DNA of 64,000 nucleotides from an uncultured Acetatifactor sp. (GTDB lineage Bacteria > Bacillota > Clostridia > Lachnospirales > Lachnospiraceae): positions 124,001 to 188,000 of the forward strand of contig CAKRZO010000002.1 of the NCBI GenBank assembly GCA_934433135.1, given 5' to 3'. The position numbers and the translations under genes were made by a program. The notes under the pieces were generated by a model that saw only the letters and a program-made list of their open reading frames with translations, did no database searches and had not been told where the DNA came from. Positions 36,521 to 45,591 of the stretch are shown here, one piece after another (position 1 is the first letter of the stretch; each line of letters starts with the position of its first letter).

Positions 36521-37450
36521 ATGAAGCCTGTATATGTGATTAATGGTTTTCTGGAAAGCGGAAAGACCGGTTTTATCACGTTTACACTGCAGCAGCCTTA
36601 CTTTAGGATCAAAGGAAAGACCTTGATTATTTTGTGCGAGGAAGGCGAGCAGGAGTATGATGCGGAACTGCTGCAAAAGAGTCGTTCCGTGGTGGAAGTG
36701 ATTGAAGAGGAAGGAGCTTTTACACCGGAAAATTTAACGGAGTTGGAAAAGAAGCACAAGCCGGAGCGTATTATCATCGAATATAACGGTATGTGGAATT
36801 ATAAAAATATGAAGCTGCCCCGCTATTGGAGCATTGAGCAGCAGATTACGATGATAGACGGATCCACTTTCCCCATGTATTATACCAATATGCGTTCTCT
36901 TCTGGCGGAAATGATACGGAAATCCGAGCTGATTATTTTTAATCGCTGTGACGGAATTACGGATCTGAACACGTATAAGAGAAATATCAAGGCGGTCAAT
37001 CCCACAGCGGATGTTGTGTTCGAGGATGCGAACGGCGAGATCGATGAGATTCTGGAGGAGGATCTGCCTTACGATCTGAATGCGGATCCGATTATACTGG
37101 ATAATAACGGATACGGCATCTGGTATCTGGATTGCATGGATCATCTGGATCGCTATGTAGGAAAGACAATCCGGTTTACGGCTATGGTATTAAAGCCGGA
37201 GAATTTCCCGAAAGGCTATTTTGTACCGGGACGTATGGCGATGACCTGTTGTGCAGAGGATATGGCTTTTCTGGGATATGCATGCAAGTATGATAAAGCG
37301 GATCAGCTCAAGCAAAAGGACTGGGTGGAAGTGACCGCTGTGGTAAGAAAGGAACTCTGGAAAGATTATGACGGAGAGGGTCCCATCCTTCATGCACAGA
37401 GTGTGATTAAGTGCAGAGCGCCCAAGGAGCCGGTAATCAGCTTCAGCTGA
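36521..37450 (+). CDS. COG0523-like GTPase fused to a TIGR03943-like C-terminal domain
   Basis: 309 residues. P-loop INGFLESGKTGF (near residue 10); the CxCC metal motif of the family is replaced by ILCEEGEQ, so one metal motif is missing. The GTPase half ends near residue 195. The C-terminal half (about 195-309) has RMAMTCCAEDMAFLGYACKY, a di-cysteine motif like the TIGR03943 (YcgQ-type) proteins that accompany COG0701 permeases. A role in metal handling with the preceding GTPase is likely but unproven. ATG after AAAGGCGGG. The gap of 207 bases to the upstream gene holds repeat C2. Confidence 0.8.
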   Translation: MKPVYVINGFLESGKTGFITFTLQQPYFRIKGKTLIILCEEGEQEYDAELLQKSRSVVEVIEEEGAFTPENLTELEKKHKPERIIIEYNGMWNYKNMKLPRYWSIEQQITMIDGSTFPMYYTNMRSLLAEMIRKSELIIFNRCDGITDLNTYKRNIKAVNPTADVVFEDANGEIDEILEEDLPYDLNADPIILDNNGYGIWYLDCMDHLDRYVGKTIRFTAMVLKPENFPKGYFVPGRMAMTCCAEDMAFLGYACKYDKADQLKQKDWVEVTAVVRKELWKDYDGEGPILHAQSVIKCRAPKEPVISFS

Positions 37451-37501
37451 TGGATTCTCTGATTCTCCGACGTGAAAGCGACTGCGGAATGTGAGATTAA
37501 A

Positions 37502-38281
37502 ATGTCTTATTCGGAAGAAAAGGAATTACAGCAGCAGAAAAACCGCTTAAGAGATCTTGCGGAAAAATCTTTCGCACAGGGGATTTTTACTTTTACCGGT
37601 TTCCTGGATCTTGCGATGCAGGATCTGTATCGCAGGATCGAGCCGGAGGTGAAGTATGCCCATCCGGTTTTGTGGGGCGGGAAGCCGGATGCAGATCGTG
37701 TTGTCTTACGCTTCGGCGATCCGGAAGAATTCGGGTATGAGGAAGAATTTCCGATTGCAGCAATCCATGTTGTTCCTCTGCAGGAAAAGTTTGCAGAGGA
37801 ACTTTCCCACAGAGATTATCTGGGCGCTTTGATGCATCTTGGAATTGACCGGGCAGCCATAGGGGATATTACGGCGGGAAGTAAGGAAGCCTGGTTTTTC
37901 TGTTTAAAGAACATGGAAGAATTTATCTGCGGGAATCTGACGCTTGTCAGACATACCCGTGTCCGATGTCAGGCGGAACCTTACAGTGAGAATGCTTTGA
38001 AGATATTGGGTGCAGAGCCGGCAACGGAAAGTTTTCAGGTTCCTTCGGAAAGGCTGGATGTGTGCATTGCCAAAATCTATCATATGTCCAGAAGTCAGGT
38101 TCAGCCTTATTTAACATCCGGAAAGGTGTATGTAGACGGCAGGCTGTGCGAGTCCGGTGCACGGATTTTAAAAAGCGGCGAAAGTGTGAATGTCAGAGGT
38201 TTCGGCAAATTTAAGTACTACGGAATACAGAAAGAAACCAAAAAGGGAAAATACGTTATGCAGGCAGCGGTGTACCGCTGA
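37502..38281 (+). CDS. ylmH: S4-domain RNA-binding protein YlmH
   Basis: 259 residues from the ATG at 37502; the GTG at 37472 has no ribosome site. N-terminal YlmH region (LRDLAEKSFAQGIFTFTGFLDLAMQ), a middle part with LMHLGIDRAAIGDI, and an S4 RNA-binding domain at about 185-240 (ERLDVCIAKIYHMSRSQVQPYL). YlmH binds the large ribosomal subunit and is linked to rescue of stalled nascent chains and to cell-division operons. It lies 51 bases after the second GTPase gene. Good family match. Confidence 0.92.
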   Translation: MSYSEEKELQQQKNRLRDLAEKSFAQGIFTFTGFLDLAMQDLYRRIEPEVKYAHPVLWGGKPDADRVVLRFGDPEEFGYEEEFPIAAIHVVPLQEKFAEELSHRDYLGALMHLGIDRAAIGDITAGSKEAWFFCLKNMEEFICGNLTLVRHTRVRCQAEPYSENALKILGAEPATESFQVPSERLDVCIAKIYHMSRSQVQPYLTSGKVYVDGRLCESGARILKSGESVNVRGFGKFKYYGIQKETKKGKYVMQAAVYR

Positions 38282-38297
38282 GAGAGGAATTCGGAAA

Positions 38298-39227
38298 ATG
38301 TATCATTATACTTTTGTACAGTGGCTATTTTTCTTCTATTTTTACAGTTTTTTCGGGTGGTGTTTTGAATCCACTTATGTTTCCATTAAGTCCAAAAAAT
38401 TAGTGAACAGAGGGTTTATGAGAGGTCCGTTCCTTCCGATTTACGGAAGCGGAGCCATTATGATGCTGGTTGTGTCCAGTCCTTTTCAGGATAACCTTTT
38501 CCTGGTGTATCTGGCAGGGTGTGTGGGAGCTACCGCGTTGGAATATGTTACCGGAGTTTTGATGGAAGCTTTGTTTAAAGTGCGTTACTGGGATTATTCC
38601 AATCAGAAATTTCAGTTCCAGGGACATATCTGTCTGGGGTCCACACTTGCCTGGGGGGGTTTGACAATTCTGGTAACCAGGTTTGTACATAAACCAATAG
38701 AGCATTTTGTACTTTCCATTCCGAATCAGATTCTGACACCGGTTACGATGGTACTGACGGTTTTGATCGGTATCGATTTTGCACTTTCCTTCAAGGCGGC
38801 TCTGGATCTGAAGGATGTTCTTGTCAAGATGGAAAATGCAAAAGCGGAACTTTTGCGGATTCAGAAGCGCCTGGATGTGATTGTTGCAGTTACCCAGGAA
38901 GATCTGCAGAACCGTAAAGATAAGATTTCGGAGAATATCAGTCTGAAGATGGATGATCTGAAAACCGGAATTGAGGAAAAACTGGACGGACTTAAGAATG
39001 GTATCAAAGAAAAGCCTTCGGCTTACTCCGAAGCTTTGAAGGAAGAACTGCAGGAGCTGCGCTATAAATACCGTAGAAATGTGGATGAAAGAAGCCGCTT
39101 AAGCAGTATTAAAGATTTCTTCCAGAGAGATCTGCTTCGTTCCAATCCGACGATGAATTCCTCAAAATTCCATGAAGCATTGGACGAACTGAAAAAAAAA
39201 GTTAACAGAAAACATAAAAACCCCTGA
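38298..39227 (+). CDS. CmpB-type (PF06541-like) membrane protein with coiled-coil tail
   Basis: 309 residues from the ATG at 38298; an upstream in-frame ATG overlaps ylmH. Five to six membrane helices to about residue 175. The first part (YFYSFFGWCFESTYVS) and the block RGFMRGPFLPIYGSGA are the signature of the putative ABC-transporter type IV (CmpB) family. From about 180 it is cytoplasmic and helical, with coiled-coil segments such as LKTGIEEKLDGLKNGIKEK. Function unknown. The stop codon is part of a strong terminator stem. Confidence 0.85.
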   Translation: MYHYTFVQWLFFFYFYSFFGWCFESTYVSIKSKKLVNRGFMRGPFLPIYGSGAIMMLVVSSPFQDNLFLVYLAGCVGATALEYVTGVLMEALFKVRYWDYSNQKFQFQGHICLGSTLAWGGLTILVTRFVHKPIEHFVLSIPNQILTPVTMVLTVLIGIDFALSFKAALDLKDVLVKMENAKAELLRIQKRLDVIVAVTQEDLQNRKDKISENISLKMDDLKTGIEEKLDGLKNGIKEKPSAYSEALKEELQELRYKYRRNVDERSRLSSIKDFFQRDLLRSNPTMNSSKFHEALDELKKKVNRKHKNP

Positions 39228-39245
39228 GAAAATCAGGGGTTTTCT
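39217..39245 (+). terminator. intrinsic terminator overlapping the CmpB stop codon
   Basis: AAAACCCCTGA, GAAAA loop, TCAGGGGTTTTC. The TGA stop lies in the left arm, so the terminator is embedded in the end of the gene. Confidence 0.88.
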
Positions 39246-39271
39246 TAATAAAACCTTAAACATTTAGCCCC

Positions 39272-39301
39272 TTTATATTTAAAAGAGAAATCCGCTATAA
39301 T
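39272..39301 (+). promoter_or_regulatory. putative promoter of the two-component operon
   Basis: TTTATA (39272-39277), 18-base spacer, TATAAT (39296-39301): perfect -10, weak -35. Confidence 0.5.
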
Positions 39302-39326
39302 GAATCCATGAGGGAGGAAAAAATAG

Positions 39327-40025
39327 ATGTATCATATATTAATCTGCGATGATGAAAAGGACATTGTAAATGCGTTGAAAATTTATCTTTCGGATGCCGA
39401 TTATCAGTTGTTTGAGGCCTATACCGGAAAAGAGGCACTTAGGATCATCCGGGAACAGGAAATTCATCTGGTGCTTATGGATATCATGATGCCGGAAATG
39501 GACGGGATTACGGCTATGGTGAAAATCCGGGAGATCAGCAACGTCCCTGTGATTCTTCTGACAGCTAAAAGCGAGGATACCGATAAGATTCTGGGATTGA
39601 ATTTAGGTGCAGATGATTACATTACCAAGCCTTTTCATCCGGTAGAGGTGGCGGCAAGAGTGAAATCCCAACTCAGACGTTATATGCTTTTAGGCGGCGG
39701 TAATGTACGAAGGGATGTACTCCGGATCGGGGGGATCGAGTTGGATGACAAAGCCAAAAGCGTTACGCTGGACGGAGAAGCGGTCATGCTGACGCCCACG
39801 GAATATGATATTTTAAAGCTTCTGATGCAAAATCCCGGACAGGTATTTTCGCCGACGGAGATCTATCGGAAGATCTGGGATGATCTGCCTTACGGAAGTG
39901 AGAACACGGTAGCGGTACATATCCGGCATATCCGGGAAAAACTGGAAATTAATCCTGCGGATCCGCGTTATATCAAGGTCGTATGGGGGCAGGGGTACAA
40001 AATTGAAAAGGGGGCAAGGGAATGA
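39327..40025 (+). CDS. OmpR/VanR-type response regulator
   Basis: 232 residues. Receiver domain with the phosphoacceptor Asp52 in LVLMDIMMPEMDG, acidic pocket DDEKD, and the switch Lys in YITKPF. The DNA-binding winged helix occupies 135-232 (LTPTEYDILKLLMQNPGQVFS, NTVAVHIRHIREKLE). ATG after GGGAGG. Its last four bases overlap the start of the sensor kinase. Targets unknown; the neighbouring DUF1538 pair is one candidate. Confidence 0.96.
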   Translation: MYHILICDDEKDIVNALKIYLSDADYQLFEAYTGKEALRIIREQEIHLVLMDIMMPEMDGITAMVKIREISNVPVILLTAKSEDTDKILGLNLGADDYITKPFHPVEVAARVKSQLRRYMLLGGGNVRRDVLRIGGIELDDKAKSVTLDGEAVMLTPTEYDILKLLMQNPGQVFSPTEIYRKIWDDLPYGSENTVAVHIRHIREKLEINPADPRYIKVVWGQGYKIEKGARE

Positions 40026-41971
40026 AGAAAAAGAAACTGATCGAAATGGTTCCATTGAAAGTCGCTATGTTTTTTGTGACGGTGGTGACGATCTGCTTTG
40101 CCGCAGGAAGTCTTTTGACGGGCTTGGTTCTGGCAAATGAAGGGTTCTACGAATATCACAGTACCGAACAAACACTGGAAGAAGAAAAACTAACCTCGCT
40201 GGCGCAGGACTGGGGGAGACAGATTCTGTGGCAGTGGGTATATGGCGACGATAAACAGGAGATTCTTGATTTCTGTAAGGATACCAATGTGAAGTTTGAA
40301 ATCTGTGTGGATAACGGTCAGCCGGTATTCTGGAATGCAGGGAAGACACAGTCAACTTATTCGTATCATCTGTTCGCGGCACAGGAAGCTGATTACTGGA
40401 CTTATCTGTATGTTTCCGGTTACCAGGAAGCGAAGAGGATGGAGAAGGATGCAGAGCACATATACGAGGTAAAGCTCTACGTTGATTCAGAGTTTCCTGC
40501 ATACGACAGTTTCCGGAGAACGGCTGAGTGGGTACGGTTCGGCTTCCGAATCCGCTATGGGTTGATTTTGTGGGGAGTTCTTGCTGCAGCATTGGGGATT
40601 ACCGGTTTTGTATTTCTGATGATGAGTGCCGGTCACAAATACGAAGAGGAGCCGAATCCGAAAAAAGGGTGCGTGCCGTTGGATTTTATGACGATTGTGA
40701 CGGTTTGCGGAGTTGCCACAGTGGTTGCGGGAAGTGAGGAACTGATTCAGAATCTCTCTTTTAAGGGAGGACGGTTCTGGGGAGGCGTGATTTTAATTCT
40801 TTTGCTGGTAATGGCAGGACTTGCACTTCTTCTGGGATACTGTATGATCTGCGCCGCGCAGTTTAAATCCGGAATGTGGTGGAAGAGAACGATTCTTTGC
40901 AGGATCGGTACGGCATTGGCAAGATTTGTAAAATGGATGGTACATGGGATCGGAACCGTTATTCGGAATCTGCCGATTCTGTGGAAGTGTCTGCTTCTTC
41001 TGGCAGCAGTTGTTTTCGGAGAAATTCTCTTAGTCCTTCTTGTGGGAGGAAGCGAACAGGGATTTGCGATCATCTGGTTTTTGGAAAAACTTTTGCTGTT
41101 GGCGGCGGTTCCTTATTTTGCACTGGTTTTTCACAGACTGCAGGAAGGCAGCAGAAGACTTGCGGCAGGAGAACTGAATTACCAGGTTTCCACACAGCAG
41201 CTGTTCGGGGAATGTAAGGAGCATGCACAGAATCTGAACAGTATTGCCATGGGAATGAATCATGCCGTGGAAGAGCGGATGAAAAGTGAGAGGCTTAAGA
41301 CGGAACTGATTACCAATGTTTCCCATGATATCAAGACACCATTGACTTCCATCATCAATTATGCAGAGTTGATCGGGCGGGAACCTTCGGAAAACCCGCG
41401 AATACAGGAATACGGAGAAGTCCTTTTAAGGCAGTCGGCAAGGTTGAAAAAGCTGATCGAAGATCTGGTGGAAGCTTCCAAGGCATCCACAGGCAATATC
41501 GAAGTGCAGAAAGCGCCCTGTGAGGTCGGAGTTCTGTTATCGCAGGCCGTGGGGGAATACACGAAGAGATTTGAAGAAAAGAAGCTGGAATGGATTGTAA
41601 AACAGCCGGAAGAGCCGATTGTCATTATAGCGGACGGCAGGCTGTTATGGAGAGTTTTTGATAATCTCTTAAACAATATTTATAAATATGCCCAGAGTAA
41701 CACCAGAGTTTATCTGGTTGTGGAAGAAAAAGAAAGCATCGTGCAGATCACTTTTAAAAACATTTCCGCCTGCCGGCTGGATATTTCCGCAGACGAACTG
41801 ATGGAACGGTTTGTAAGAGGCGATGATTCCAGAAATACGGAAGGAAGCGGCCTGGGACTGTCGATTGCCCAGAGCCTGACGAAACTGATGGAAGGCAGAA
41901 TGGAACTGATTGTAGATGGGGATCTCTTTAAAGTGATATTGGAATTTTCGATATCGGAGAGCAGGTTGTAA
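40022..41971 (+). CDS. sensor histidine kinase (VanS-like, multi-spanning)
   Basis: 649 residues. Membrane helix near 15-40, an extracellular part to about 180, then several further helices (about 180-370) before a HAMP-like link. H-box NVSHDIKTPLTSIINYAEL with His435 as the phosphorylation site, then N-box LLNNIYKYA and G-boxes (GSGLGLSIAQSL) of the ATPase domain. It pairs with the response regulator upstream (ATGA overlap). The signal is unknown. The extra membrane block between sensor and kinase is larger than in most VanS proteins. Confidence 0.95.
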   Translation: MKKKKLIEMVPLKVAMFFVTVVTICFAAGSLLTGLVLANEGFYEYHSTEQTLEEEKLTSLAQDWGRQILWQWVYGDDKQEILDFCKDTNVKFEICVDNGQPVFWNAGKTQSTYSYHLFAAQEADYWTYLYVSGYQEAKRMEKDAEHIYEVKLYVDSEFPAYDSFRRTAEWVRFGFRIRYGLILWGVLAAALGITGFVFLMMSAGHKYEEEPNPKKGCVPLDFMTIVTVCGVATVVAGSEELIQNLSFKGGRFWGGVILILLLVMAGLALLLGYCMICAAQFKSGMWWKRTILCRIGTALARFVKWMVHGIGTVIRNLPILWKCLLLLAAVVFGEILLVLLVGGSEQGFAIIWFLEKLLLLAAVPYFALVFHRLQEGSRRLAAGELNYQVSTQQLFGECKEHAQNLNSIAMGMNHAVEERMKSERLKTELITNVSHDIKTPLTSIINYAELIGREPSENPRIQEYGEVLLRQSARLKKLIEDLVEASKASTGNIEVQKAPCEVGVLLSQAVGEYTKRFEEKKLEWIVKQPEEPIVIIADGRLLWRVFDNLLNNIYKYAQSNTRVYLVVEEKESIVQITFKNISACRLDISADELMERFVRGDDSRNTEGSGLGLSIAQSLTKLMEGRMELIVDGDLFKVILEFSISESRL

Positions 41972-41983
41972 AAACGGTGTTAA

Positions 41984-42039
41984 AATTATTCCGGTCATTT
42001 TCCTTTCGGGGAAAAATGGCTGGAATAATTATTTTTTTT
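41984..42039 (+). terminator. intrinsic terminator after the two-component operon
   Basis: Long imperfect stem (AATTATTCCGGTCATTTT with AAAATGGCTGGAATAATT), loop CCTTTCGGGG, then nine bases that are nearly all T. Confidence 0.85.
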
Positions 42040-42089
42040 ATGTTAGAATACCACTATAGTTTACATAAAGAAACATAGGAGGTACTTGC

Positions 42090-43637
42090 TTGAAAAAAAT
42101 GAATGCGAAACTGCAGAAAAAACTGGAAGAGGCGCTCAAAGCGGTGCTGCCGGTGGTTGCGATTGTACTGTTTTTATCTTTTACCATTGCACCGATTACC
42201 CCCAGTATTCTGTTGTGTTTTTTAACCGGAGCGGTACTGGTTATGGCAGGAATGATGTTTTTTACGCTGGGGGCCGAAATCTCCATGACACCCATGGGAG
42301 AGAAGGTCGGCGCGAAGATGACGCAGAGCAAAAAGGTCTGGGTGATTGTCTGCCTGTCATTTCTTCTGGGGGTTATAATCACGATTTCGGAACCGGATTT
42401 GCAGGTTCTGGCCAATCAGGTTCCGTCCGTGCCGAATAGAATTCTGATTCTTGCAGTGGCGTGCGGCGTGGGGCTGTTTTTGGTTATTGCGCTTCTGCGT
42501 ATGCTGTTCGGAATTGCGCTTTCCCATTTACTGGTTCTTTTTTACCTCATGGTTTTTGTTTTGCTTTTCTTTGTTCCGGAGAGCTTTCGGGCAATTGCCT
42601 TTGATTCCGGCGGTGTTACCACCGGACCGATGACGGTGCCTTTCATTATGGCGCTTGGGGTGGGAATTTCTTCCATTCGTGACGACCGTCAAGCGGCAAA
42701 TGACAGTTTCGGTCTGGTAGCCTTATGTTCCATCGGCCCGATTCTGGCGATAATGCTTTTGGGGGTTACTTACCAGCCGTCGGAGAGCAGCTTTATCCTC
42801 CAGGAGATACCGGAAATTATGGATTCCGTTGATTTGTGGCAGCTTTTTCATAAAGCTTTTCCGGCTTATCTGAAAGAAATCATGGTCTCTTTGCTTCCGA
42901 TTGTTGTCTTCTTCGGAATTTTCCAGATTTTTTCTTTAAAGCTTTCGGGAAGAAGTCTCGGGAAAATTCTGATCGGTCTGGTTTATACTTATATCGGTCT
43001 GGTATTATTCCTGACCGGTGCCAATGTGGGATTTATGCCTGCCGGGAATTACTTGGGGCAGGTTCTTGCAGGCGGTAAGATGCCGCTTTTGCTGGTGCCG
43101 ATCGGCGCCGTGATCGGATATTTCATCGTAAAGGCGGAGCCTGCGGTGTACGTGCTAAAATATCAGGTAGAAGAAATTACGGACGGAGCCATTTCCGCAA
43201 AGGCTATGGGGATCAGTCTTTCCGTCGGTGTGGCAGTATCCATTGCGCTTGCCATGATTCGGGTTCTGACCGGAATTTCCATTGTCTGGTTCCTGATTCC
43301 GGGTTATACGCTTGCCATTGGATTGTCGTTCCTGGTACCGAAGATATTTACGGCAATTGCTTTTGACTCCGGCGGAGTGGCTTCCGGTCCTATGGCAGCG
43401 ACCTTCCTGCTGCCCCTGGCGCAGGGGGCCTGTGTTGCCGTAGGGGGCAATCTGGTGGAGGATGCATTCGGTGTGGTAGCCATGGTTGCCATGACACCGT
43501 TAATTACCATACAGATCCTCGGCCTTGTATACCGCATGAAGCAGCAGAGCGTACAGACCTTGCAGCCGGGTATGTCTGCAGAAGGAAGTGCAATGGTACT
43601 TGCAGAGCTTGATGACGATGCAATTATTGAATTGTAG
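42090..43637 (+). CDS. DUF1538 membrane transporter-like protein
   Basis: 515 residues from a TTG at 42090, chosen because AGGAGG is seven bases upstream and the ATG at 42099 is too far. About 12-13 membrane helices in two homologous halves; each half carries the motif FDSGG followed by GPM (AFDSGGVTTGPM and AFDSGGVASGPM), which is diagnostic for DUF1538. The repeat of a conserved Asp-Ser-Gly motif inside helices is like ion transporters with inverted repeats. The next gene, 14 bases downstream, encodes a PII-like protein, so activity may be gated by it. Substrate unknown. Confidence 0.88.
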   Translation: MKKMNAKLQKKLEEALKAVLPVVAIVLFLSFTIAPITPSILLCFLTGAVLVMAGMMFFTLGAEISMTPMGEKVGAKMTQSKKVWVIVCLSFLLGVIITISEPDLQVLANQVPSVPNRILILAVACGVGLFLVIALLRMLFGIALSHLLVLFYLMVFVLLFFVPESFRAIAFDSGGVTTGPMTVPFIMALGVGISSIRDDRQAANDSFGLVALCSIGPILAIMLLGVTYQPSESSFILQEIPEIMDSVDLWQLFHKAFPAYLKEIMVSLLPIVVFFGIFQIFSLKLSGRSLGKILIGLVYTYIGLVLFLTGANVGFMPAGNYLGQVLAGGKMPLLLVPIGAVIGYFIVKAEPAVYVLKYQVEEITDGAISAKAMGISLSVGVAVSIALAMIRVLTGISIVWFLIPGYTLAIGLSFLVPKIFTAIAFDSGGVASGPMAATFLLPLAQGACVAVGGNLVEDAFGVVAMVAMTPLITIQILGLVYRMKQQSVQTLQPGMSAEGSAMVLAELDDDAIIEL

Positions 43638-43651
43638 AAGGGAGGCAGCCT

Positions 43652-44353
43652 GTGGAGAATACGGATATGGAATTATATATGATGATTACGATTACCAATC
43701 GGAATCTGACGGGAAGGTTTCTGGATTTTTATAAAGAAAACGGCCTGGAGGTGATTATGGTCACGGTGGGATACGGGACAGCAGCCAGTGAGATTCTGGA
43801 TTATTTCGGTCTGGAAGGAACGGAGAAAAGCATTATGCTGCAGCTGATTACCGGACAGAAATGGAAGGAAGTAAAGGTCGGCCTGCAGAGAAAAATGAAA
43901 ATAGATGTTCCCGGCATCGGGATTGCCTTTATTGTACCGCTTTCCAGTATCGGAGGGAAAAAGGCGCTCTGCTACCTGATCAGCGGACAGGAGTTTAGGA
44001 AAGGAGAAGAGTCATCATTGAAAGAGACAAAGTATGAACTGCTGATAGTGATTGCCAATCAGGGATATACAGAGCTTGTTATGGATGCTGCCAGAAAGGT
44101 GCATGCTGCGGGAGGAACCGTAATTCATGCCAGAGGAACCGGCTCGGAGAATGCCCAGAAGTTTCTGGGAGTGACTCTGGTTCCCGAAAAGGAGCTGATT
44201 CTGATTGTTGTAAAGAAGGATCAGAAAAACGATATCATGAATGCGATTATGCAGGAAGCCGGTCTGGAATCCAAGGCAAGAAGCGTTGTCTTTTCTCTGC
44301 CGGTTACACAGACGGCAGGAATGCGCCTGATGGAAGAGATGGAAGAGGTATAG
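43652..44353 (+). CDS. tandem PII-like (GlnB-fold) regulatory protein
   Basis: 233 residues from a GTG at 43652 (GGGAGGC site). Two PII-like ferredoxin-fold halves in tandem (about 1-115 and 122-233): half one has LYMMITITNRNL and GIGIAFIVPLSS, half two has ELLIVIANQGYTELVMDAA and GTVIHARGTGSENAQKF. The second half has a glycine-rich T-loop region of PII type; neither half has the conserved Tyr51 of GlnB. It probably forms a trimer-like unit that binds a nucleotide and regulates the DUF1538 protein. Function is inference from gene pairing. Confidence 0.85.
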   Translation: MENTDMELYMMITITNRNLTGRFLDFYKENGLEVIMVTVGYGTAASEILDYFGLEGTEKSIMLQLITGQKWKEVKVGLQRKMKIDVPGIGIAFIVPLSSIGGKKALCYLISGQEFRKGEESSLKETKYELLIVIANQGYTELVMDAARKVHAAGGTVIHARGTGSENAQKFLGVTLVPEKELILIVVKKDQKNDIMNAIMQEAGLESKARSVVFSLPVTQTAGMRLMEEMEEV

Positions 44354-44385
44354 GACGTGGTTTAAAAAACTATATGGTGAAACTA

Positions 44386-44414
44386 TTGCAATCCCACACA
44401 TAATTTGCTATAAT
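44386..44414 (+). promoter_or_regulatory. promoter of the second degV gene
   Basis: TTGCAA (44386-44391), 17-base spacer, TATAAT (44409-44414). Confidence 0.75.
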
Positions 44415-44450
44415 GTACCATATTACAATGTATCAATAAAAGGGAAAGGC

Positions 44451-45362
44451 ATGGTTGGCGATATGAGTAAGTGTGATCAGAATTATATTCTCAGCTGCTG
44501 TTCTACGGCGGATCTTACAGAGGAACATTTTAAAGAAAGAGATATTCATTACATCTGTTTTCATTATGAACTGAACGGTGTGCAGTATTTGGACGATCTT
44601 GGTAAGACAATGGATTTCAATACGTTTTACCAGGAGATGGCAAACGGTGCGGAGACCAAGACCTCTCAGATCAATGCAGATGAATTCGAGAGATATTTTA
44701 CTCCTTTTTTGGAAGAAGGGAAAGACATTCTGCACGTTTCGCTTTCCAGCGGAATCTCCGGAGTCAGCAATTCCGCCATGGTAGCAGCCAAGGAACTGCA
44801 GGAAAAGTACCCGGACAGAAAAATTTATGTGATCGATTCTCTGTGCGCTTCTTCCGGTTATGGCCTGTTGATGGATAAAGCGGCGGATTTAAGAGATCAG
44901 GGCATGGGTATAGAGGAACTGGCCGGATGGCTGGAAGAAAATAAATTATATGTACATCATTGGTTCTTTTCAACGGATCTGACTTTTTATATCAAGGGCG
45001 GAAGAGTTTCCAAAACGTCAGGATTTGTAGGAACGATTCTGAATATCTGTCCGCTGTTAAATATGGACAATTTGGGAAGGCTGATTCCGAGAGCCAAGAT
45101 CCGCACCAAGAAAAAGGTCATCAGGGAAATCGTGGCAAAGATGGAAGAACATGCACAGGATGGAAAGGATTATTCCGGAAAGTGTTACATTTCCCAGTCA
45201 GCCTGCTACGAAGATGCCAAAGCAGTGGCGGAATTGGTAGAAGCTGCGTTCCCGAAGCTTAACGGAAAAGTGGAGATCAACCATATCGGTACTACCATCG
45301 GAAGCCATACCGGTCCCGGAACCGTTGCCCTGTTCTTCTGGGGAGACAAGAGGGTGGATTAA
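44451..45362 (+). CDS. DegV family fatty-acid-binding protein (copy 2)
   Basis: 303 residues (299 if the ATG at 44463 is used). It has the DegV features TSQINADEFERYF, the ligand region VSLSSGISG, a mid-region SLCASSGYGLL and the C-terminal motif HTGPGTVALFF. It differs clearly from copy 1 at 18159. FakB paralogues in one genome often differ in which fatty acid they bind. Own promoter and terminator. Confidence 0.94.
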   Translation: MVGDMSKCDQNYILSCCSTADLTEEHFKERDIHYICFHYELNGVQYLDDLGKTMDFNTFYQEMANGAETKTSQINADEFERYFTPFLEEGKDILHVSLSSGISGVSNSAMVAAKELQEKYPDRKIYVIDSLCASSGYGLLMDKAADLRDQGMGIEELAGWLEENKLYVHHWFFSTDLTFYIKGGRVSKTSGFVGTILNICPLLNMDNLGRLIPRAKIRTKKKVIREIVAKMEEHAQDGKDYSGKCYISQSACYEDAKAVAELVEAAFPKLNGKVEINHIGTTIGSHTGPGTVALFFWGDKRVD

Positions 45363-45440
45363 AAACCATTACTTCTACTTGCAAACCTGAAAAGATCCGC
45401 AGCAGCTTAAGCGTGATATTTAACATTCAAGAATTTTACA

Positions 45441-45496
45441 GAGCATCCCCGATGATATGCCGGTAATACGGCGTCAGGAAAGGGGATGCTCTTTTT
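45441..45496 (+). terminator. intrinsic terminator of degV copy 2
   Basis: GAGCATCCCC, 31-base loop region, GGGGATGCTC followed by TTTTT. Confidence 0.88.
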
Positions 45497-45520
45497 CTCG
45501 TGACATTTTTGCAGATAATA

Positions 45521-45549
45521 TTGTTTGATGTGGCTGTTTATGGTAGAAT
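45521..45549 (+). promoter_or_regulatory. putative promoter of the type I restriction-modification locus
   Basis: TTGTTT (45521-45526), 17-base spacer, TAGAAT (45544-45549) with TGG upstream. It lies 42 bases before the hsdM start. Confidence 0.55.
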
Positions 45550-45591
45550 AATAAAAAGTAGTTAAATACTTAATACGGAATGGAGATTAGA

